A stretch of DNA of 64,000 bases, taken from Magnetococcales bacterium. GTDB taxonomy: Bacteria > Pseudomonadota > Magnetococcia > Magnetococcales > Magnetaquicoccaceae. Location of the stretch: the NCBI GenBank assembly GCA_015234115.1, contig JADFWP010000001.1, positions 62,001 to 126,000 of the forward strand, written 5' to 3'. Within the stretch, counting starts at the first letter, position 1, and each line of letters opens with the position of its first letter. This document shows, one piece after another, positions 37,987-47,664 of this stretch. The notes under the pieces were generated by a model. The model searched no databases, was not told the origin of the DNA, and was given only the letters and a program-made list of their open reading frames with translations. The position numbers and the translations under genes were made by a program.

Positions 37987-38784
37987 ATGTGCCAAGATTG
38001 TGGTTGTGACAGTGGACCCCCTTTGCATTCCCACCCCCATGCGCATGGGACTCCCCATGATCACCCTCATGATCATGGCCACGATCACACCCATGATCAC
38101 ACCCATGATCACACCCATGATCACACCCATGAGCGGACCATTCTGCTCGAAACCAGGGTGATGGCCAAAAATGCCGCCCTGGCCGAACAGAACCGCCAAT
38201 GGCTGGCCGCGCGCAGGATTCGGGCCATCAACCTGATCTCCTCTCCTGGCGCGGGCAAGACGTTGCTTCTGGAGCGCACCCTGGAGTTGCTGCGGGATCG
38301 ACTGCCTTGTGCGGTCCTCGTGGGCGATGTGCAAACCGATCACGATGCCAGACGTCTGCAAGGCAAGGGGGCGCGGGTCTGTCAGATCGAAACCCGCACC
38401 TCGTGTCATCTCGATGCCCGACAGGTGGGTCAGAGGCTGCCGGAACTCTTTCCCGTTGGTGGGCCGGAACGGTTGCTGATCATCGAGAATGTCGGCAATC
38501 TGGTCTGTCCGGCGGCCTTCGATCTGGGGGAAGATCTGAAAATCGCCCTGCTTTCGGTGACCGAAGGCGAGGACAAGCCGGTGAAATATCCGACTCTGTT
38601 TCATCAGGCGCCGGTGGTGGTGATCACCAAGGTCGATCTGATGCCCCATCTGGACTGGAAAATGGAGCGCTGCCGGGCGGCCATTCTTCAGGTGCGACCC
38701 GATGCGCGGATTTTTGAGTTGAGTGCCACCACAGGTGTCGGCATGACGGCGTGGATTGAATTTCTTGAGCAATGGGTGGCCTGA
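37987..38784 (+). CDS. hypB: Hydrogenase nickel incorporation GTPase HypB
   Basis: The 265-residue GTPase has the N-terminal CQDCGC nickel-binding motif. A long histidine-rich stretch (about 15-50, HxHDHTHDH pattern) can store nickel. The G domain follows (P-loop SSPGAGKT, GDVQTDHDA, TKVDLM). The His-rich stretch is encoded by short tandem repeats. The next gene, a histidine kinase, begins two bases after its stop. Confidence 0.96.
   Translation: MCQDCGCDSGPPLHSHPHAHGTPHDHPHDHGHDHTHDHTHDHTHDHTHERTILLETRVMAKNAALAEQNRQWLAARRIRAINLISSPGAGKTLLLERTLELLRDRLPCAVLVGDVQTDHDARRLQGKGARVCQIETRTSCHLDARQVGQRLPELFPVGGPERLLIIENVGNLVCPAAFDLGEDLKIALLSVTEGEDKPVKYPTLFHQAPVVVITKVDLMPHLDWKMERCRAAILQVRPDARIFELSATTGVGMTAWIEFLEQWVA
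38083..38130. repeat. Four tandem 12-bp repeats in hypB
   Basis: The unit gatcacacccat occurs four times in a row without change. Each copy encodes Asp-His-Thr-His, extending the nickel-binding tract. Such repeats can vary in number by slippage without shifting the frame. Confidence 0.93.
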
Positions 38785-38785
38785 A

Positions 38786-40243
38786 ATGACCCGACCCGCT
38801 GCCAACTCCGCCCCTCCTTTTTTCGAGTGGGATACCAGCATCTGCGAAAAGGGACTGCGCACCACCGAGATGTCCGAGCGGGGCTGGTGGTTCATTCGCA
38901 CCCGTTGGAACGCGACCGCCCTCTGTTTTCTCGGCGCCCTCTGGTCGGTGCTGCCCCCGCTGGAAGCCACACCGCGCTTCGTGATCGATTATCGGTTCTT
39001 TCTGGTGGTCGGCGTTCTGCTCGCGGCCAGCAATCTGCTGTATGCCAACATGGCGAAATACCTGATCATCGGCCAACCCTCCAAGAAAAGACTCTGCCGT
39101 TTCTTAAGCTTGCAGGTGTTGACCGATTATTTCAACCTGTCGATCCTCACCTACGGATTGGGCGGGATCGAAACGCCGATCATGATCCTGTTTCTGCCGC
39201 ACATTATTTTGTTGACGCTATTCTTTTCCCGTTCTTACAGCTTTGTGATGACCTGGGTCGGAATTTTCTTCGCGAGCCTGCCGATCTTGCTGGAATACAT
39301 GGGTTGGGTGCCGATCGTTTCCATTTTCGATATTCTGCACAAGACCAACGGCATCAGTTCCAATCTGGTGATCACGTCGAGCTACATTCTCGGGATCACC
39401 GCCGCTTTTCTCATTTGCTGGTATCTGGTCGGAGACATCACGGCGATTCTTCTGACCCGCGAACGGCAGTTGGAGGAGGCTTTCAACCGCCTGCAACTGC
39501 TGGATCACGAAAAATCCCAGATCACCTTGCGGGCCACCCACGAACTGAAGGCGCCATTTGCCGCCATCAAAAGCTACGTCTACACACTGCGGGATGGCTA
39601 TTGCGGCGTGCTGCCGGACAAGGCGCAACAGGTGATCGAGCGGATCGGGGATCGCTGCGACCTGCTGATGGAAAAAATCTCGGATATCATTCATCTGAGC
39701 AATCTGCGCACCGCCACGCCCGCCAATGCGGGGCTGACCGAAAACGATCTGGCCGCCGTTGTGCTCAAGGAGGTCGAGGATGCCCGCCTGATCGGCAAGC
39801 CGCGCCGCGTGGAAGTTTTATTGCCAGCCGATCCGCTCCCCTGCCCGATCATGGCCTCCAGAGAACATCTCTCCACCATGATTTCCAACCTGTTGCGCAA
39901 TGCGGTCAACTACTCCAATCCGGACGGCGTGGTGGAAGTGACGCTGGAACCTCTGGAGCAGGAAGTGGTGCTGAAAATCCGGGATCACGGCATCGGGATT
40001 CCCGAGGAGCACCTCGACAAGATTTTCGAGGAACATTTTCGTTCCAACAATGCCGTCCGTTTCAATCCAAACAGCAGTGGCATGGGACTGGCGCTGGTGC
40101 AGGAGATCGTCCGTCTGCACGATGGCACCATCCAGGTTTCCAGCCAACTTGGTGCGGGGTCCTGTTTTACCGTGACCCTGCCCCGTTTACCCAATCCATC
40201 CAAACGAGGAGACGAACATGGCCAGAATTCTGATCATCGATGA
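38786..40243 (+). CDS. Membrane histidine kinase linked to the hyp operon
   Basis: The 485-residue kinase has about six hydrophobic segments (about 48-215) as a membrane sensor region. A coiled coil and HisKA-like domain follow (RATHELKAPFAAIKSYVYTL, His near 255), then an HATPase domain (LLRNAVNYSNPDG, DHGIGIPEE, SGMGLALVQEIVRLHDG). The start lies two bases after hypB, which suggests coupling with the hydrogenase operon. The signal is unknown; hydrogen turnover, redox state or nickel would fit the context. Its end overlaps the response regulator gene by 26 bp. Confidence 0.92.
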   Translation: MTRPAANSAPPFFEWDTSICEKGLRTTEMSERGWWFIRTRWNATALCFLGALWSVLPPLEATPRFVIDYRFFLVVGVLLAASNLLYANMAKYLIIGQPSKKRLCRFLSLQVLTDYFNLSILTYGLGGIETPIMILFLPHIILLTLFFSRSYSFVMTWVGIFFASLPILLEYMGWVPIVSIFDILHKTNGISSNLVITSSYILGITAAFLICWYLVGDITAILLTRERQLEEAFNRLQLLDHEKSQITLRATHELKAPFAAIKSYVYTLRDGYCGVLPDKAQQVIERIGDRCDLLMEKISDIIHLSNLRTATPANAGLTENDLAAVVLKEVEDARLIGKPRRVEVLLPADPLPCPIMASREHLSTMISNLLRNAVNYSNPDGVVEVTLEPLEQEVVLKIRDHGIGIPEEHLDKIFEEHFRSNNAVRFNPNSSGMGLALVQEIVRLHDGTIQVSSQLGAGSCFTVTLPRLPNPSKRGDEHGQNSDHR

Positions 40244-40610
40244 CGACCAGGACATCACCGACAACCTGACCATGATCCTGGAAGGGATTGGTCATCAGAT
40301 CACCGTCAAGGCCGATACCGATCACCTGCTGGAAGATGTCCGCGCTGTCCATCCGGACCTGATCATCCTCGACATCATGATGCCCGAAGATTCCCAGGCC
40401 GGCTTCAAGGCCGCCCGTCTGCTCAACCAGGATGAAGCGATCGGCAAAATTCCGGTGTTGATTCTTTCGGCGGTCAATCAGCGCAGCAAGCTCTCCTTCG
40501 GTTTTTCAGAAAGTGATATCAGCACAGACTTTATGCCTGTTGAAGCCTTCATTGAAAAACCGGTTGAACCAAAAATTCTGATTGAAAAAATCAACAGTCT
40601 TCTCTCCTGA
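40218..40610 (+). CDS. Single-domain response regulator
   Basis: The 130-residue receiver has IDDDQD, the phospho-Asp in LIILDIMMPEDS and EKPVEP with the conserved Lys. It has no output domain, so it must act through protein contact or a phosphorelay. A good ribosome-binding site (AGGAG) lies inside the end of the kinase gene. It is the cognate partner of the preceding kinase. Confidence 0.92.
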   Translation: MARILIIDDDQDITDNLTMILEGIGHQITVKADTDHLLEDVRAVHPDLIILDIMMPEDSQAGFKAARLLNQDEAIGKIPVLILSAVNQRSKLSFGFSESDISTDFMPVEAFIEKPVEPKILIEKINSLLS

Positions 40611-40690
40611 TCGCTGATTCTTTGTCGTCAGCGGTCATGACGCACTCTTTGCTTTTGTGTATGCTATGCAACAACTTAGAGGATTAAAAA

Positions 40691-42217
40691 TTGAGAAATA
40701 ATCTTCTTTCCTTCCTCAGCGTCCAACAACGAATCTGGTTGTTGATTCTGCTGGCGATCCTGTTCCTGATCGGGCGCGAGGCCATGGTTTTTTATACCCT
40801 GGACCAGGAGATCAAGGCCAGTCGTCAGGCCAAAATCCAACAATTGACCGATGTGGCTTACAGCGTGTTGCACCACTTCCATGAATTGGAGAAAAAGGGG
40901 GGATTGACTCGCGAGCAGGCGCAGGAGAGCGCCTTGAAGACGGTCGAGATCCTGCGTTACCAGGAGAAGGATTATTTCTGGATCAATGATCTGCACCCGA
41001 ACATGATCATGCATCCCTTCAAGCCGGAAATGAATGGCAAAGACATCTCCGGTTTCAAGGATCCGGAAGGCAAGGCGCTGTTCGTGGCCATGGTGGAAGA
41101 GGTGAAAGCGCATGGTCAAGGGTTCGTGGCCTACATGTGGCCCAAACCCGGCCTGGACAAACCCGTTCCCAAACTCTCTTTTGTGCGGGGATTCTCTCCC
41201 TGGGGCTGGGTTGTCGGCACTGGACTCTATATGGACGATCTGAATGATATTTTCTGGAATGAAGCACGAAAAATGCTTTATATTTTCACTGGCGGGGTGA
41301 TCATGCTGATCGTGCTGGCCTACCTGCTGGCCCATTCCATCACCCTGCCTTTGTCCCATGTGGTCAGATTTTCTCAACAAATCGCCGAAGGAAACCTGGG
41401 TTCCACGCTTGGGATGGTGCAACGGGATGAAATCGGCCTGCTGGGTCAATCCCTCGATCACATGGTGACCCAATTCCGTCAGGTGGTGCGGGAGGTTCAC
41501 CTCGCTGCGGCAGCGGTCAGCGCAAGCAGCACGCTGATGACCGAAAAAGTGGGCTTCATGGCCGAGGCCGCCGCCTCCCAGGCCGCATCGGTGGAAGAGA
41601 CCACCGCATCCGTGGAAGAGATGACCACAGGGATTCAACAAACCTCGGAACACGCCCAGGAGACAGAACGAATCTCCGGGCAGGCCGCGCAAGAGGCCAT
41701 CCGGGGAGGGAGCGCCGTGGAACAGGCGGTGATGGCCATGCAGGAAATTGCGGGCAAAATTTCGGTCATCGAGGAGATCGCCCGACAAACCAATCTGCTG
41801 GCCCTCAACGCAGCCATCGAAGCGGCACGCGCCGGAGAACAGGGCAAAGGATTTGCCGTCGTGGCCGCCGAAGTGCGCAAATTGGCAGAACGCAGTCAGA
41901 GCGCAGCCGCGCAAATCATCGAAATCTCCGCTTCCAGTGTCGCGGTGGCCGAACAGGCCGGAGCGATCATCCAGCAACTGGGTCCAGAGATTCAGCGCAC
42001 CTCGGATCTGGTGCGTGAGATTGCCGCATCCAGTGCCGAACAGAGCCATGGCATTCAGAACATCAATCAGGCGGTGCAGAATCTGGATCAGGGGATCCGG
42101 CAACATTCCAGCACAACCGAACAATTGTTGCATTCTGCCGAAGATCTCTCCAGTCAGGCCCAGCGTCTGTCCGAATCGATCCGATTTTTCCGCACCGGAC
42201 CGGAGGGCGCCGGATGA
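40691..42217 (+). CDS. Methyl-accepting chemotaxis protein with single Cache domain
   Basis: The 508-residue receptor has an N-terminal helix (about 14-34) and a periplasmic sCache_2 domain (about 40-180). [27 protein letters not shown] and the [14 protein letters not shown] motif are visible in that domain. A second helix, a HAMP domain (about 215-270) and the MCP signalling hairpin follow, with [33 protein letters not shown] at the tip. It starts at TTG with AGAGGA 7 bp upstream. Cache domains of this type usually bind small organic acids or amino acids. It may belong to the taxis machinery that responds to the same environment as the hydrogenase. Confidence 0.94.
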   Translation: MRNNLLSFLSVQQRIWLLILLAILFLIGREAMVFYTLDQEIKASRQAKIQQLTDVAYSVLHHFHELEKKGGLTREQAQESALKTVEILRYQEKDYFWINDLHPNMIMHPFKPEMNGKDISGFKDPEGKALFVAMVEEVKAHGQGFVAYMWPKPGLDKPVPKLSFVRGFSPWGWVVGTGLYMDDLNDIFWNEARKMLYIFTGGVIMLIVLAYLLAHSITLPLSHVVRFSQQIAEGNLGSTLGMVQRDEIGLLGQSLDHMVTQFRQVVREVHLAAAAVSASSTLMTEKVGFMAEAAASQAASVEETTASVEEMTTGIQQTSEHAQETERISGQAAQEAIRGGSAVEQAVMAMQEIAGKISVIEEIARQTNLLALNAAIEAARAGEQGKGFAVVAAEVRKLAERSQSAAAQIIEISASSVAVAEQAGAIIQQLGPEIQRTSDLVREIAASSAEQSHGIQNINQAVQNLDQGIRQHSSTTEQLLHSAEDLSSQAQRLSESIRFFRTGPEGAG

Positions 42218-42247
42218 TGCGGAAACAACGCTCCCCTGGTTCCGCAG

Positions 42248-42691
42248 TCAACACTGCACCCAGGGCAGTCCACGAAAACGCCAACCGTTGATGCTGGAGC
42301 GGTGATGGTGTTCGTCTTTGTCCCCTTCGAACCCTTCCAGAACGTGAAACACCTGTTCGAAACCCTCCCGAATCAACAGATTGCCAGCATCAATGGAACG
42401 GTGTCCGGAGCGACAGATCAGCAGGATCCGCCGATTTTTACGTTGCGCCGCCAGCAGCACCTCCTGCACGAAACGGGGATTGATCTCAAAATCCGGGGCG
42501 TCCTGCCACGGAATATTGAAAATATGTGGAGGACTGCCGACAAAAAAATGTTCCGCTTCGGAGCGGATGTCGATGAAAACGGTTTCCGGATCGGTGATCC
42601 ATGCAAACGCGGCTTCAGGGGTGAGTTGACCCAGTTTCGGGTGTGCCGCACTGTGCGGAGAAGATGGCAACTTGATGGCGGTCGGACTCAT
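42248..42691 (-). CDS. Rhodanese-like sulfurtransferase
   Basis: The 147-residue single-domain rhodanese has the active-site loop CRSGHRS (Cys near 93) and FIDIRSEAEHFFVGS at the N-terminal CH2A-like motif. The C-terminal tail is His-rich (DEHHHRSS). It may carry sulfane sulfur in the sulfur-relay context of the nearby tusE-like gene. ATG chosen; a TTG two codons upstream is possible. Confidence 0.9.
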   Translation of the reverse strand: MSPTAIKLPSSPHSAAHPKLGQLTPEAAFAWITDPETVFIDIRSEAEHFFVGSPPHIFNIPWQDAPDFEINPRFVQEVLLAAQRKNRRILLICRSGHRSIDAGNLLIREGFEQVFHVLEGFEGDKDEHHHRSSINGWRFRGLPWVQC

Positions 42692-42720
42692 CTGCAAACA
42701 CTCTTTCTTCAGGTGAATGG

Positions 42721-42754
42721 AACAATCGCTTGATTGTTTGGTGCGAATAGCACC
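42721..42754. repeat. Two adjacent short inverted repeats
   Basis: aacaatc/gattgtt (42721-42738, 4-nt spacer) is followed by ggtgc/gcacc (42740-42754, 5-nt spacer) in the gap between the rhodanese start and the stress-protein stop. They could form an operator for the rhodanese gene or RNA hairpins at the end of the cys-usp transcript. Neither has a clear T tract. Confidence 0.4.
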
Positions 42755-42798
42755 ATTAGAATTATATTCTCAGAAAAAGGTCGGCTCAACCGAACCGA

Positions 42799-43647
42799 TC
42801 ACCGGTTAACGATCAGAACCGGACAGGCAGACTCGCCGATGATCCGTTCGATCACGCCCCCCAGGATTCTTTCCCGCAAGGTGGTGTGTCCGAAGCCGCC
42901 GCCGACGATCAAATCCGCGTGCAACCGGCGGGCGGTCGCAATCACCGTGGCCGACGGCTCCCCCTCTTCCACCAATCCATCCACCGTGATTCCTTCCCGT
43001 TTGGCGAAGTTCACCACCCGCGCAACCGCTTCTTTGGCCAAAGCACGACGCTCCGGGGCATGTTCCGGACGATTGACGGTCAGGACGGTCAGCGGCAACG
43101 CACCGACACGGGCCAGTCGCAACGCGGTCGCTGCCGCCGCATCCCCGTGCCGGGATCCATCCAGGGCCAACAGAATACGATAGCGCCAGAAAGAGGCGTT
43201 CTGCGGCACCACCAGCACTTTGCAACTCCCCTGACCCACCACCCGACTGGTCGCCTGACCCACCAGCAGCCGGGACCATAAACCACGGCGTCCCCGCCTG
43301 CCCATCACCACAGCATCGGCGCACAATTCATCCGCAGCCTCCAGAATGGCATCTGCCGGATCCACACCGTAACGCAGTTGCACAGCACAGGTCACACCCC
43401 GCAAGGCGCATTGCTCGCGGATCGCATGCAGATGCAACAAGGCGTCGTCTTCGTCCTTTCTGAGTCGGGCGGGAGCAGTGGCGGCATATTCGTCGTTATT
43501 CACCACCATGCGCATGATGTGGACTTCGGCATGACACAAACTGGCCAACGACATCGCCACCCGGTCGGCACCTTGGCTGTAATTCGACCCTTCCGAAGCC
43601 AGCAGGATGCGCTCAAAATGATTGGTGGGGGACAGTTGATCTTCCAT
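42799..43647 (-). CDS. Tandem universal stress protein
   Basis: The 282-residue protein contains two UspA domains. The first (about 10-150, ILLASEGSNYS... VVMGRRGRRGLWSRLLVGQATSRVVGQGSCKVLVV) has the ATP-binding G2xG9xG(S/T) motif. The second (about 155-282, ILLALDGSRHGD... LIVGGGFGHTTLRERILGGVIERIIGESACPVLIV) lacks part of it. Start after AGGAG. It follows cysA by about 20 bp and is probably the last gene of the sulfate transporter operon. Confidence 0.93.
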   Translation of the reverse strand: MEDQLSPTNHFERILLASEGSNYSQGADRVAMSLASLCHAEVHIMRMVVNNDEYAATAPARLRKDEDDALLHLHAIREQCALRGVTCAVQLRYGVDPADAILEAADELCADAVVMGRRGRRGLWSRLLVGQATSRVVGQGSCKVLVVPQNASFWRYRILLALDGSRHGDAAAATALRLARVGALPLTVLTVNRPEHAPERRALAKEAVARVVNFAKREGITVDGLVEEGEPSATVIATARRLHADLIVGGGFGHTTLRERILGGVIERIIGESACPVLIVNR

Positions 43648-43667
43648 GCTGCATCTCCTGTTGGCCT

Positions 43668-44765
43668 TCAATTGGGTACAACGCTTCCTTTGGGAGCATC
43701 GGTGAAAATCCGTACCTGCGTAGGCAGGGCAAACACCGTCTCGCCCGGTTGGAAGCGATGTTTGTCATATTGTTCCCGGGTCAATTCCACATCAATACTG
43801 CCCGCCCCCTGCAAAGACTCCAAACCCAGCCGAACGACCGCACCAGACGGGCGCAGATGACGCACCACGGTATGCCAGGTGCGTTGCCCGTTGGGTTGAC
43901 GCCCCAACTGCCAATCGTGAGAACGAATGCAGATCACCGGAGAACAGGAGGCTGCGTCGGCAACCGATGCCTGAAAAGGAGCGCTTTCCAACAAAATCTC
44001 ACCGATCCGGGTGGTTCCGTTTTCCATGCGACCGTGAAACAGATTGGCTCCGCCCATGAAATCGGCCACAAAGGGAGAGGCGGGATTGGCATGGAGTTCG
44101 TCCATGGTGCCGATCTGTTCGATGCGCCCCTGTTTCATCACCACCACACGTTCCGCCACCTCCACGGCCTCTGTCTGATCGTGGGTGACAAACAAAGTTG
44201 TGACCGGCACCAGAGCATGCATCTGCCGCAACCATTGCCGCAGATCATGACGCACGCGGGCATCCAAGGCTCCGAAAGGTTCATCCAGCAGCAACAGACG
44301 CGGCTCGGCAGCCAGGGCACGGGCAAAAGCGATCCGCTGCCGTTGTCCCCCGGAAAGTTGCGCCGGATAACGGCTGGCCACAGGCTCCAGTTGCACCATG
44401 GCCAGCAGATCCAGCACCCGTTTCCGGATGACTGACTCTGCGGGACGCTGTTTTCTGGGTTTGAGCCGCAGACCGAAAGCGACATTTTCAAAAATGGTCA
44501 TGTGGCCAAACAGCGCGTAATGCTGAAACACGAATCCCACCCGCCGTTCCTGAACCGGAGTATGGGTGGCCTCCACACCATCAAAACACAACATGCCGTG
44601 ATCCAGTGACTCCAAACCGGCGATGATCCGCAGCAAGGTGGTCTTGCCGCAGCCGGATGGTCCCAGGATGGCCACCATTTCCCCTGCCGGAATGTGCAGA
44701 TCCAGCTGATCCAATGCCCTGTATTGCCCAAACTGTTTGATGGCGCCCTGCACTTCGATTCTCAT
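43668..44765 (-). CDS. cysA: Sulfate/thiosulfate ABC transporter ATPase CysA
   Basis: The 365-residue ATPase has Walker A GPSGCGKTT (about 35-43), the Q loop FQHYALF, signature LSGGQRQR (about 139), Walker B LLLLDEPFGALD and the switch His THDQTEA. A C-terminal TOBE-like regulatory domain completes it. It powers import of sulfate through CysT and CysW. Genes are arranged sbp-cysT-cysW-cysA. Confidence 0.95.
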   Translation of the reverse strand: MRIEVQGAIKQFGQYRALDQLDLHIPAGEMVAILGPSGCGKTTLLRIIAGLESLDHGMLCFDGVEATHTPVQERRVGFVFQHYALFGHMTIFENVAFGLRLKPRKQRPAESVIRKRVLDLLAMVQLEPVASRYPAQLSGGQRQRIAFARALAAEPRLLLLDEPFGALDARVRHDLRQWLRQMHALVPVTTLFVTHDQTEAVEVAERVVVMKQGRIEQIGTMDELHANPASPFVADFMGGANLFHGRMENGTTRIGEILLESAPFQASVADAASCSPVICIRSHDWQLGRQPNGQRTWHTVVRHLRPSGAVVRLGLESLQGAGSIDVELTREQYDKHRFQPGETVFALPTQVRIFTDAPKGSVVPN

Positions 44766-44772
44766 CGGTTGA

Positions 44773-45645
44773 TCACTCCTTTCCCTGTTTTTCCACCTTG
44801 ACCTCTCCCTGCTGTCGCTCCATCCAGACCTTGCACACCAGCGTCACCAGGGCCAACGCCACCAGCAACGAAGCCACCGCAAATGCCGCAGCTCCTTGAT
44901 ATTCATTGTAAAGGGTCTCCACATGCAGCGGCATGGTATTGGTCAATCCACGAATGTGACCGGAAACCACCGAAACCGCTCCGAACTCCCCCATGGCGCG
45001 GGCGTTGCACAAGATCACCCCATAAAGCAGTCCCCATCGGATGCCGGGCAGAGTGACATGCCAAAAGGTTTGCCATCCACTGGCCCCCAGCACCCGTGCC
45101 GCCTCCTCCTCCTGGCGGCCGCGCGCCTGCATGATCGGGATCAACTCCTTGGCCACAAAGGGCAAGGTCACGAACAGCGTGGCCAGGACAATCCCCGGCA
45201 CCGCAAAAATGATCTTGATCTGCCAGTCGTTCAACCAGGTGGCCAGCCATCCCTGGGCACCGAACAACAAGACGAAAATCAACCCCGAAATCACCGGTGA
45301 AACGGCAAAAGGGAGATCGATCAAGGTGATCAAAAGGTTTTTGCCCCGAAATTCCTTTCTGGCAATCGCCCAGGCCGCGCACACACCAAAAACCAGATTG
45401 ACGGGAACCACCAGCAGCGCCGTGAGCAGCGTCAAACGGATCGCGGCCAGGGAATCCGGATTGGACAAGGCGCTCCAATAGACATGGATCCCCTTGCCGA
45501 ATGCCTGTACGCCGATAAAGATCAAAGGCAGCACCAGAAACAACATCAGAAACAGCACCACCATCCCGCTCAACAACCGGCGGACCCACAAAGGATCCTG
45601 CGTGACCGGACTGCTGTATCGCGACCAATCGAGAACAGCGCTCAT
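44773..45645 (-). CDS. cysW: Sulfate ABC transporter permease CysW
   Basis: The 290-residue permease has six hydrophobic helices and the EAA loop (EEEAARVLGASGWQTFWHVTLP) that docks on CysA. Its C-terminus is charged. It is 7 bp upstream of cysA and pairs with CysT to form the channel. Confidence 0.94.
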   Translation of the reverse strand: MSAVLDWSRYSSPVTQDPLWVRRLLSGMVVLFLMLFLVLPLIFIGVQAFGKGIHVYWSALSNPDSLAAIRLTLLTALLVVPVNLVFGVCAAWAIARKEFRGKNLLITLIDLPFAVSPVISGLIFVLLFGAQGWLATWLNDWQIKIIFAVPGIVLATLFVTLPFVAKELIPIMQARGRQEEEAARVLGASGWQTFWHVTLPGIRWGLLYGVILCNARAMGEFGAVSVVSGHIRGLTNTMPLHVETLYNEYQGAAAFAVASLLVALALVTLVCKVWMERQQGEVKVEKQGKE

Positions 45646-45664
45646 GACAGGTTTCCCGACCCAC

Positions 45665-46486
45665 TCACACAGGATAACGACGACTCATCCATGCCTGCAT
45701 CAGGTTGATGAGCAACAACAACAGAAAAGAGACCGCCAGCATGATCATGGCCAGGGCCGTGGCCCCGATCACATCGTACTGTTCCAGATGGGTGATGATC
45801 AGCAACGGGACAATCTCCGAAACGAACGGACGATTGCCGGCAATGAAAATCACCGATCCGTATTCTCCCAATCCACGGGCGAACGCCATGGTGAATCCGG
45901 TCAACACCGCTGGAATCAAGGTGGGCAGAGTCACCCGCCAGAAGGTCTGCCAGCGACCGGCACCCAGGCTGGCCGCCGCCTCTTCCAAGCCGCCGTCCAC
46001 GGCCTGCAAGACCGGTTGCACGGTACGCACGACAAAAGGCAGTCCGATGAAAGTCAACGCCAGCACAATTCCCGAAGGCGTATACGCCACCGGAATTCCA
46101 ATGCGTGCCAGCAGGGAGCCGATCCAGCCGGTTGGCGAATAGAGGGCCGCCAGGGTGATCCCGGCCACGGCGGTCGGCAGGGCAAAGGGCAGATCCACCA
46201 AGGCATCGAGAATTTTCTTGCCCGGCAATGGGTAGCGCACCAATACCCAGGCGGTCAGAAAACCCAACACGCCATTGATCATTGCTGCCGTCAGCGCGCT
46301 GAAAAAACTGACCTGAAAAGCGGCCAGCACCCGAGGCGAGGTGAAGATCTGCCAAAACAACTCAGGCCCCGGTTGCAGACTCTTAAGAATCGTCAGCGAC
46401 AACGGCAGCAACACGACCAGACCGAGATAAAACAAGGTGATCCCCAGGGTCAACGACACCCCGTCAGGATGAACGGTCCGTTTCAT
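45665..46486 (-). CDS. cysT: Sulfate ABC transporter permease CysT
   Basis: The 273-residue permease has six helices and the EAA motif ([22 protein letters not shown]). ATG at 46486 chosen because it overlaps the stop of the binding-protein gene (ATGA). It forms the channel with CysW. Confidence 0.94.
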   Translation of the reverse strand: MKRTVHPDGVSLTLGITLFYLGLVVLLPLSLTILKSLQPGPELFWQIFTSPRVLAAFQVSFFSALTAAMINGVLGFLTAWVLVRYPLPGKKILDALVDLPFALPTAVAGITLAALYSPTGWIGSLLARIGIPVAYTPSGIVLALTFIGLPFVVRTVQPVLQAVDGGLEEAAASLGAGRWQTFWRVTLPTLIPAVLTGFTMAFARGLGEYGSVIFIAGNRPFVSEIVPLLIITHLEQYDVIGATALAMIMLAVSFLLLLLINLMQAWMSRRYPV

Positions 46487-47523
46487 GGCTTGGCCGGAGG
46501 CGCCATCATCCGGTCGAACTCCCCCCCATCGGCGAAGTGGATCTGTTGCGCCTGGTCCCAACCCCCGAACACTTCATCGATGGTGAACAGCGTGATCGGC
46601 TCAAAGATTTCAGCCGCCTTTCCGGCCTTTTTCGGATCAGCGGGACGGTAAAAATGTTTGGCCACGATCTGCTGGCCCGCTTCGGAATAGAGATACTCCA
46701 AATACCCCTGGGCCACGGCGCGGGTTCCCCGTTTGTCCACCACCTGATCCAACAACGCCACAGGCGGTTCGGCCAGGATGCTCAACGATGGATTCACCCG
46801 CTCGAACGAATCCGGACCCAGTTCCTGGATGGCCAGGTGGGCCTCATTCTCCCAGGTCAACAACACATCCCCGATGCGTCGTTCGACAAAGGTAGTCGTG
46901 GCCCCTCTGGCTCCGGAGTCGAGCACCGGAGCGTTCCGGAACAGTCGGGTCACAAAGGCTCTGGCCTGTGCCGGATCCTGATGATTGTGTTTCAGGGCAT
47001 AGCCCCAGGCGGCCAGATAGTTCCAACGCGCCCCGCCCGAAGTCTTGGGATTGGGGGTGATCACCTGGATCCCCTCCTTGACCAGATCATCCCAATCGCG
47101 GATCCCTTTGGGATTGCCTTTGCGCACCAGAAAAACGATGGTCGAATAATACGGCGCGCTCTGATTGGGCAACCGCTGACGCCAGTTCTCCGGCAACAGT
47201 CGCGCTTTTCTGGCGATGGCATCGATGTCATACGCCAACGCCAATGTCACCACATCCGCCTCCAGACCATCGATCACGGCCCGAGCCTGTTTGCCCGATC
47301 CCCCATGGGATTGTTTCACCGTCACCTGGTCGCCGGTCCGCGCCAGCCAGAACCTGGAAAAAGCACCGTTGAATTCCTGATACAACTCCCGTGTCGGGTC
47401 ATAAGAGACATTCAGCAGACTGACCTCGGCGGCGTGGAGCGTTGGGATTGCCAGTGCCAGGCCCGTGACCGCCATTGCGAAAAGGATGATTTTTTGCCAT
47501 GCGAACCGCATTGAAGATGACAT
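46483..47523 (-). CDS. sbp: Periplasmic sulfate-binding protein
   Basis: The 346-residue protein has a signal peptide ([31 protein letters not shown], cleavage near residue 31). The sulfate-binding signatures [15 protein letters not shown] and [19 protein letters not shown] fix the family as Sbp/CysP. It hands sulfate or thiosulfate to CysTW. It is preceded by AAAGGAG and a likely promoter, so it heads the transporter operon. Confidence 0.95.
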   Translation of the reverse strand: MSSSMRFAWQKIILFAMAVTGLALAIPTLHAAEVSLLNVSYDPTRELYQEFNGAFSRFWLARTGDQVTVKQSHGGSGKQARAVIDGLEADVVTLALAYDIDAIARKARLLPENWRQRLPNQSAPYYSTIVFLVRKGNPKGIRDWDDLVKEGIQVITPNPKTSGGARWNYLAAWGYALKHNHQDPAQARAFVTRLFRNAPVLDSGARGATTTFVERRIGDVLLTWENEAHLAIQELGPDSFERVNPSLSILAEPPVALLDQVVDKRGTRAVAQGYLEYLYSEAGQQIVAKHFYRPADPKKAGKAAEIFEPITLFTIDEVFGGWDQAQQIHFADGGEFDRMMAPPAKP

Positions 47524-47558
47524 GGACCCACACTCCTTTCACTTCATGTTTATTGTAG

Positions 47559-47564
47559 ATTATA
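47559..47564 (-). promoter_or_regulatory. Candidate -10 element of the sulfate transporter operon
   Basis: A perfect TATAAT on the minus strand lies 36 bp upstream of the sbp start in an AT-rich patch. No convincing -35 hexamer is seen at 16-18 bp, which suits a promoter that needs an activator such as CysB. Confidence 0.45.
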
Positions 47565-47609
47565 TTAGTTAAGAAAAACCCAAAATGCGGCCCAATATCC
47601 GCCCATGGC

Positions 47610-47643
47610 CCACCCGCATGACCAAGCAATGTCAGGCGGGTGG
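47610..47643 (-). terminator. Long hairpin after the tusE-like gene
   Basis: The outer stem ccacccgc/gcgggtgg and inner stem tgac/gtca enclose a short loop. It begins 21 bp after the tusE stop and precedes the sbp promoter. There is no T tract, so it may be a weak terminator or an mRNA-stabilising 3' structure. Confidence 0.45.
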
Positions 47644-47664
47644 AGTCCATGAATCAGAGCTGGA

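Noticed and set aside
38083-38130. Short tandem repeats considered as a CRISPR-like array
   Set aside because: Units are 12 bp, contiguous and in frame within the hypB histidine tract.
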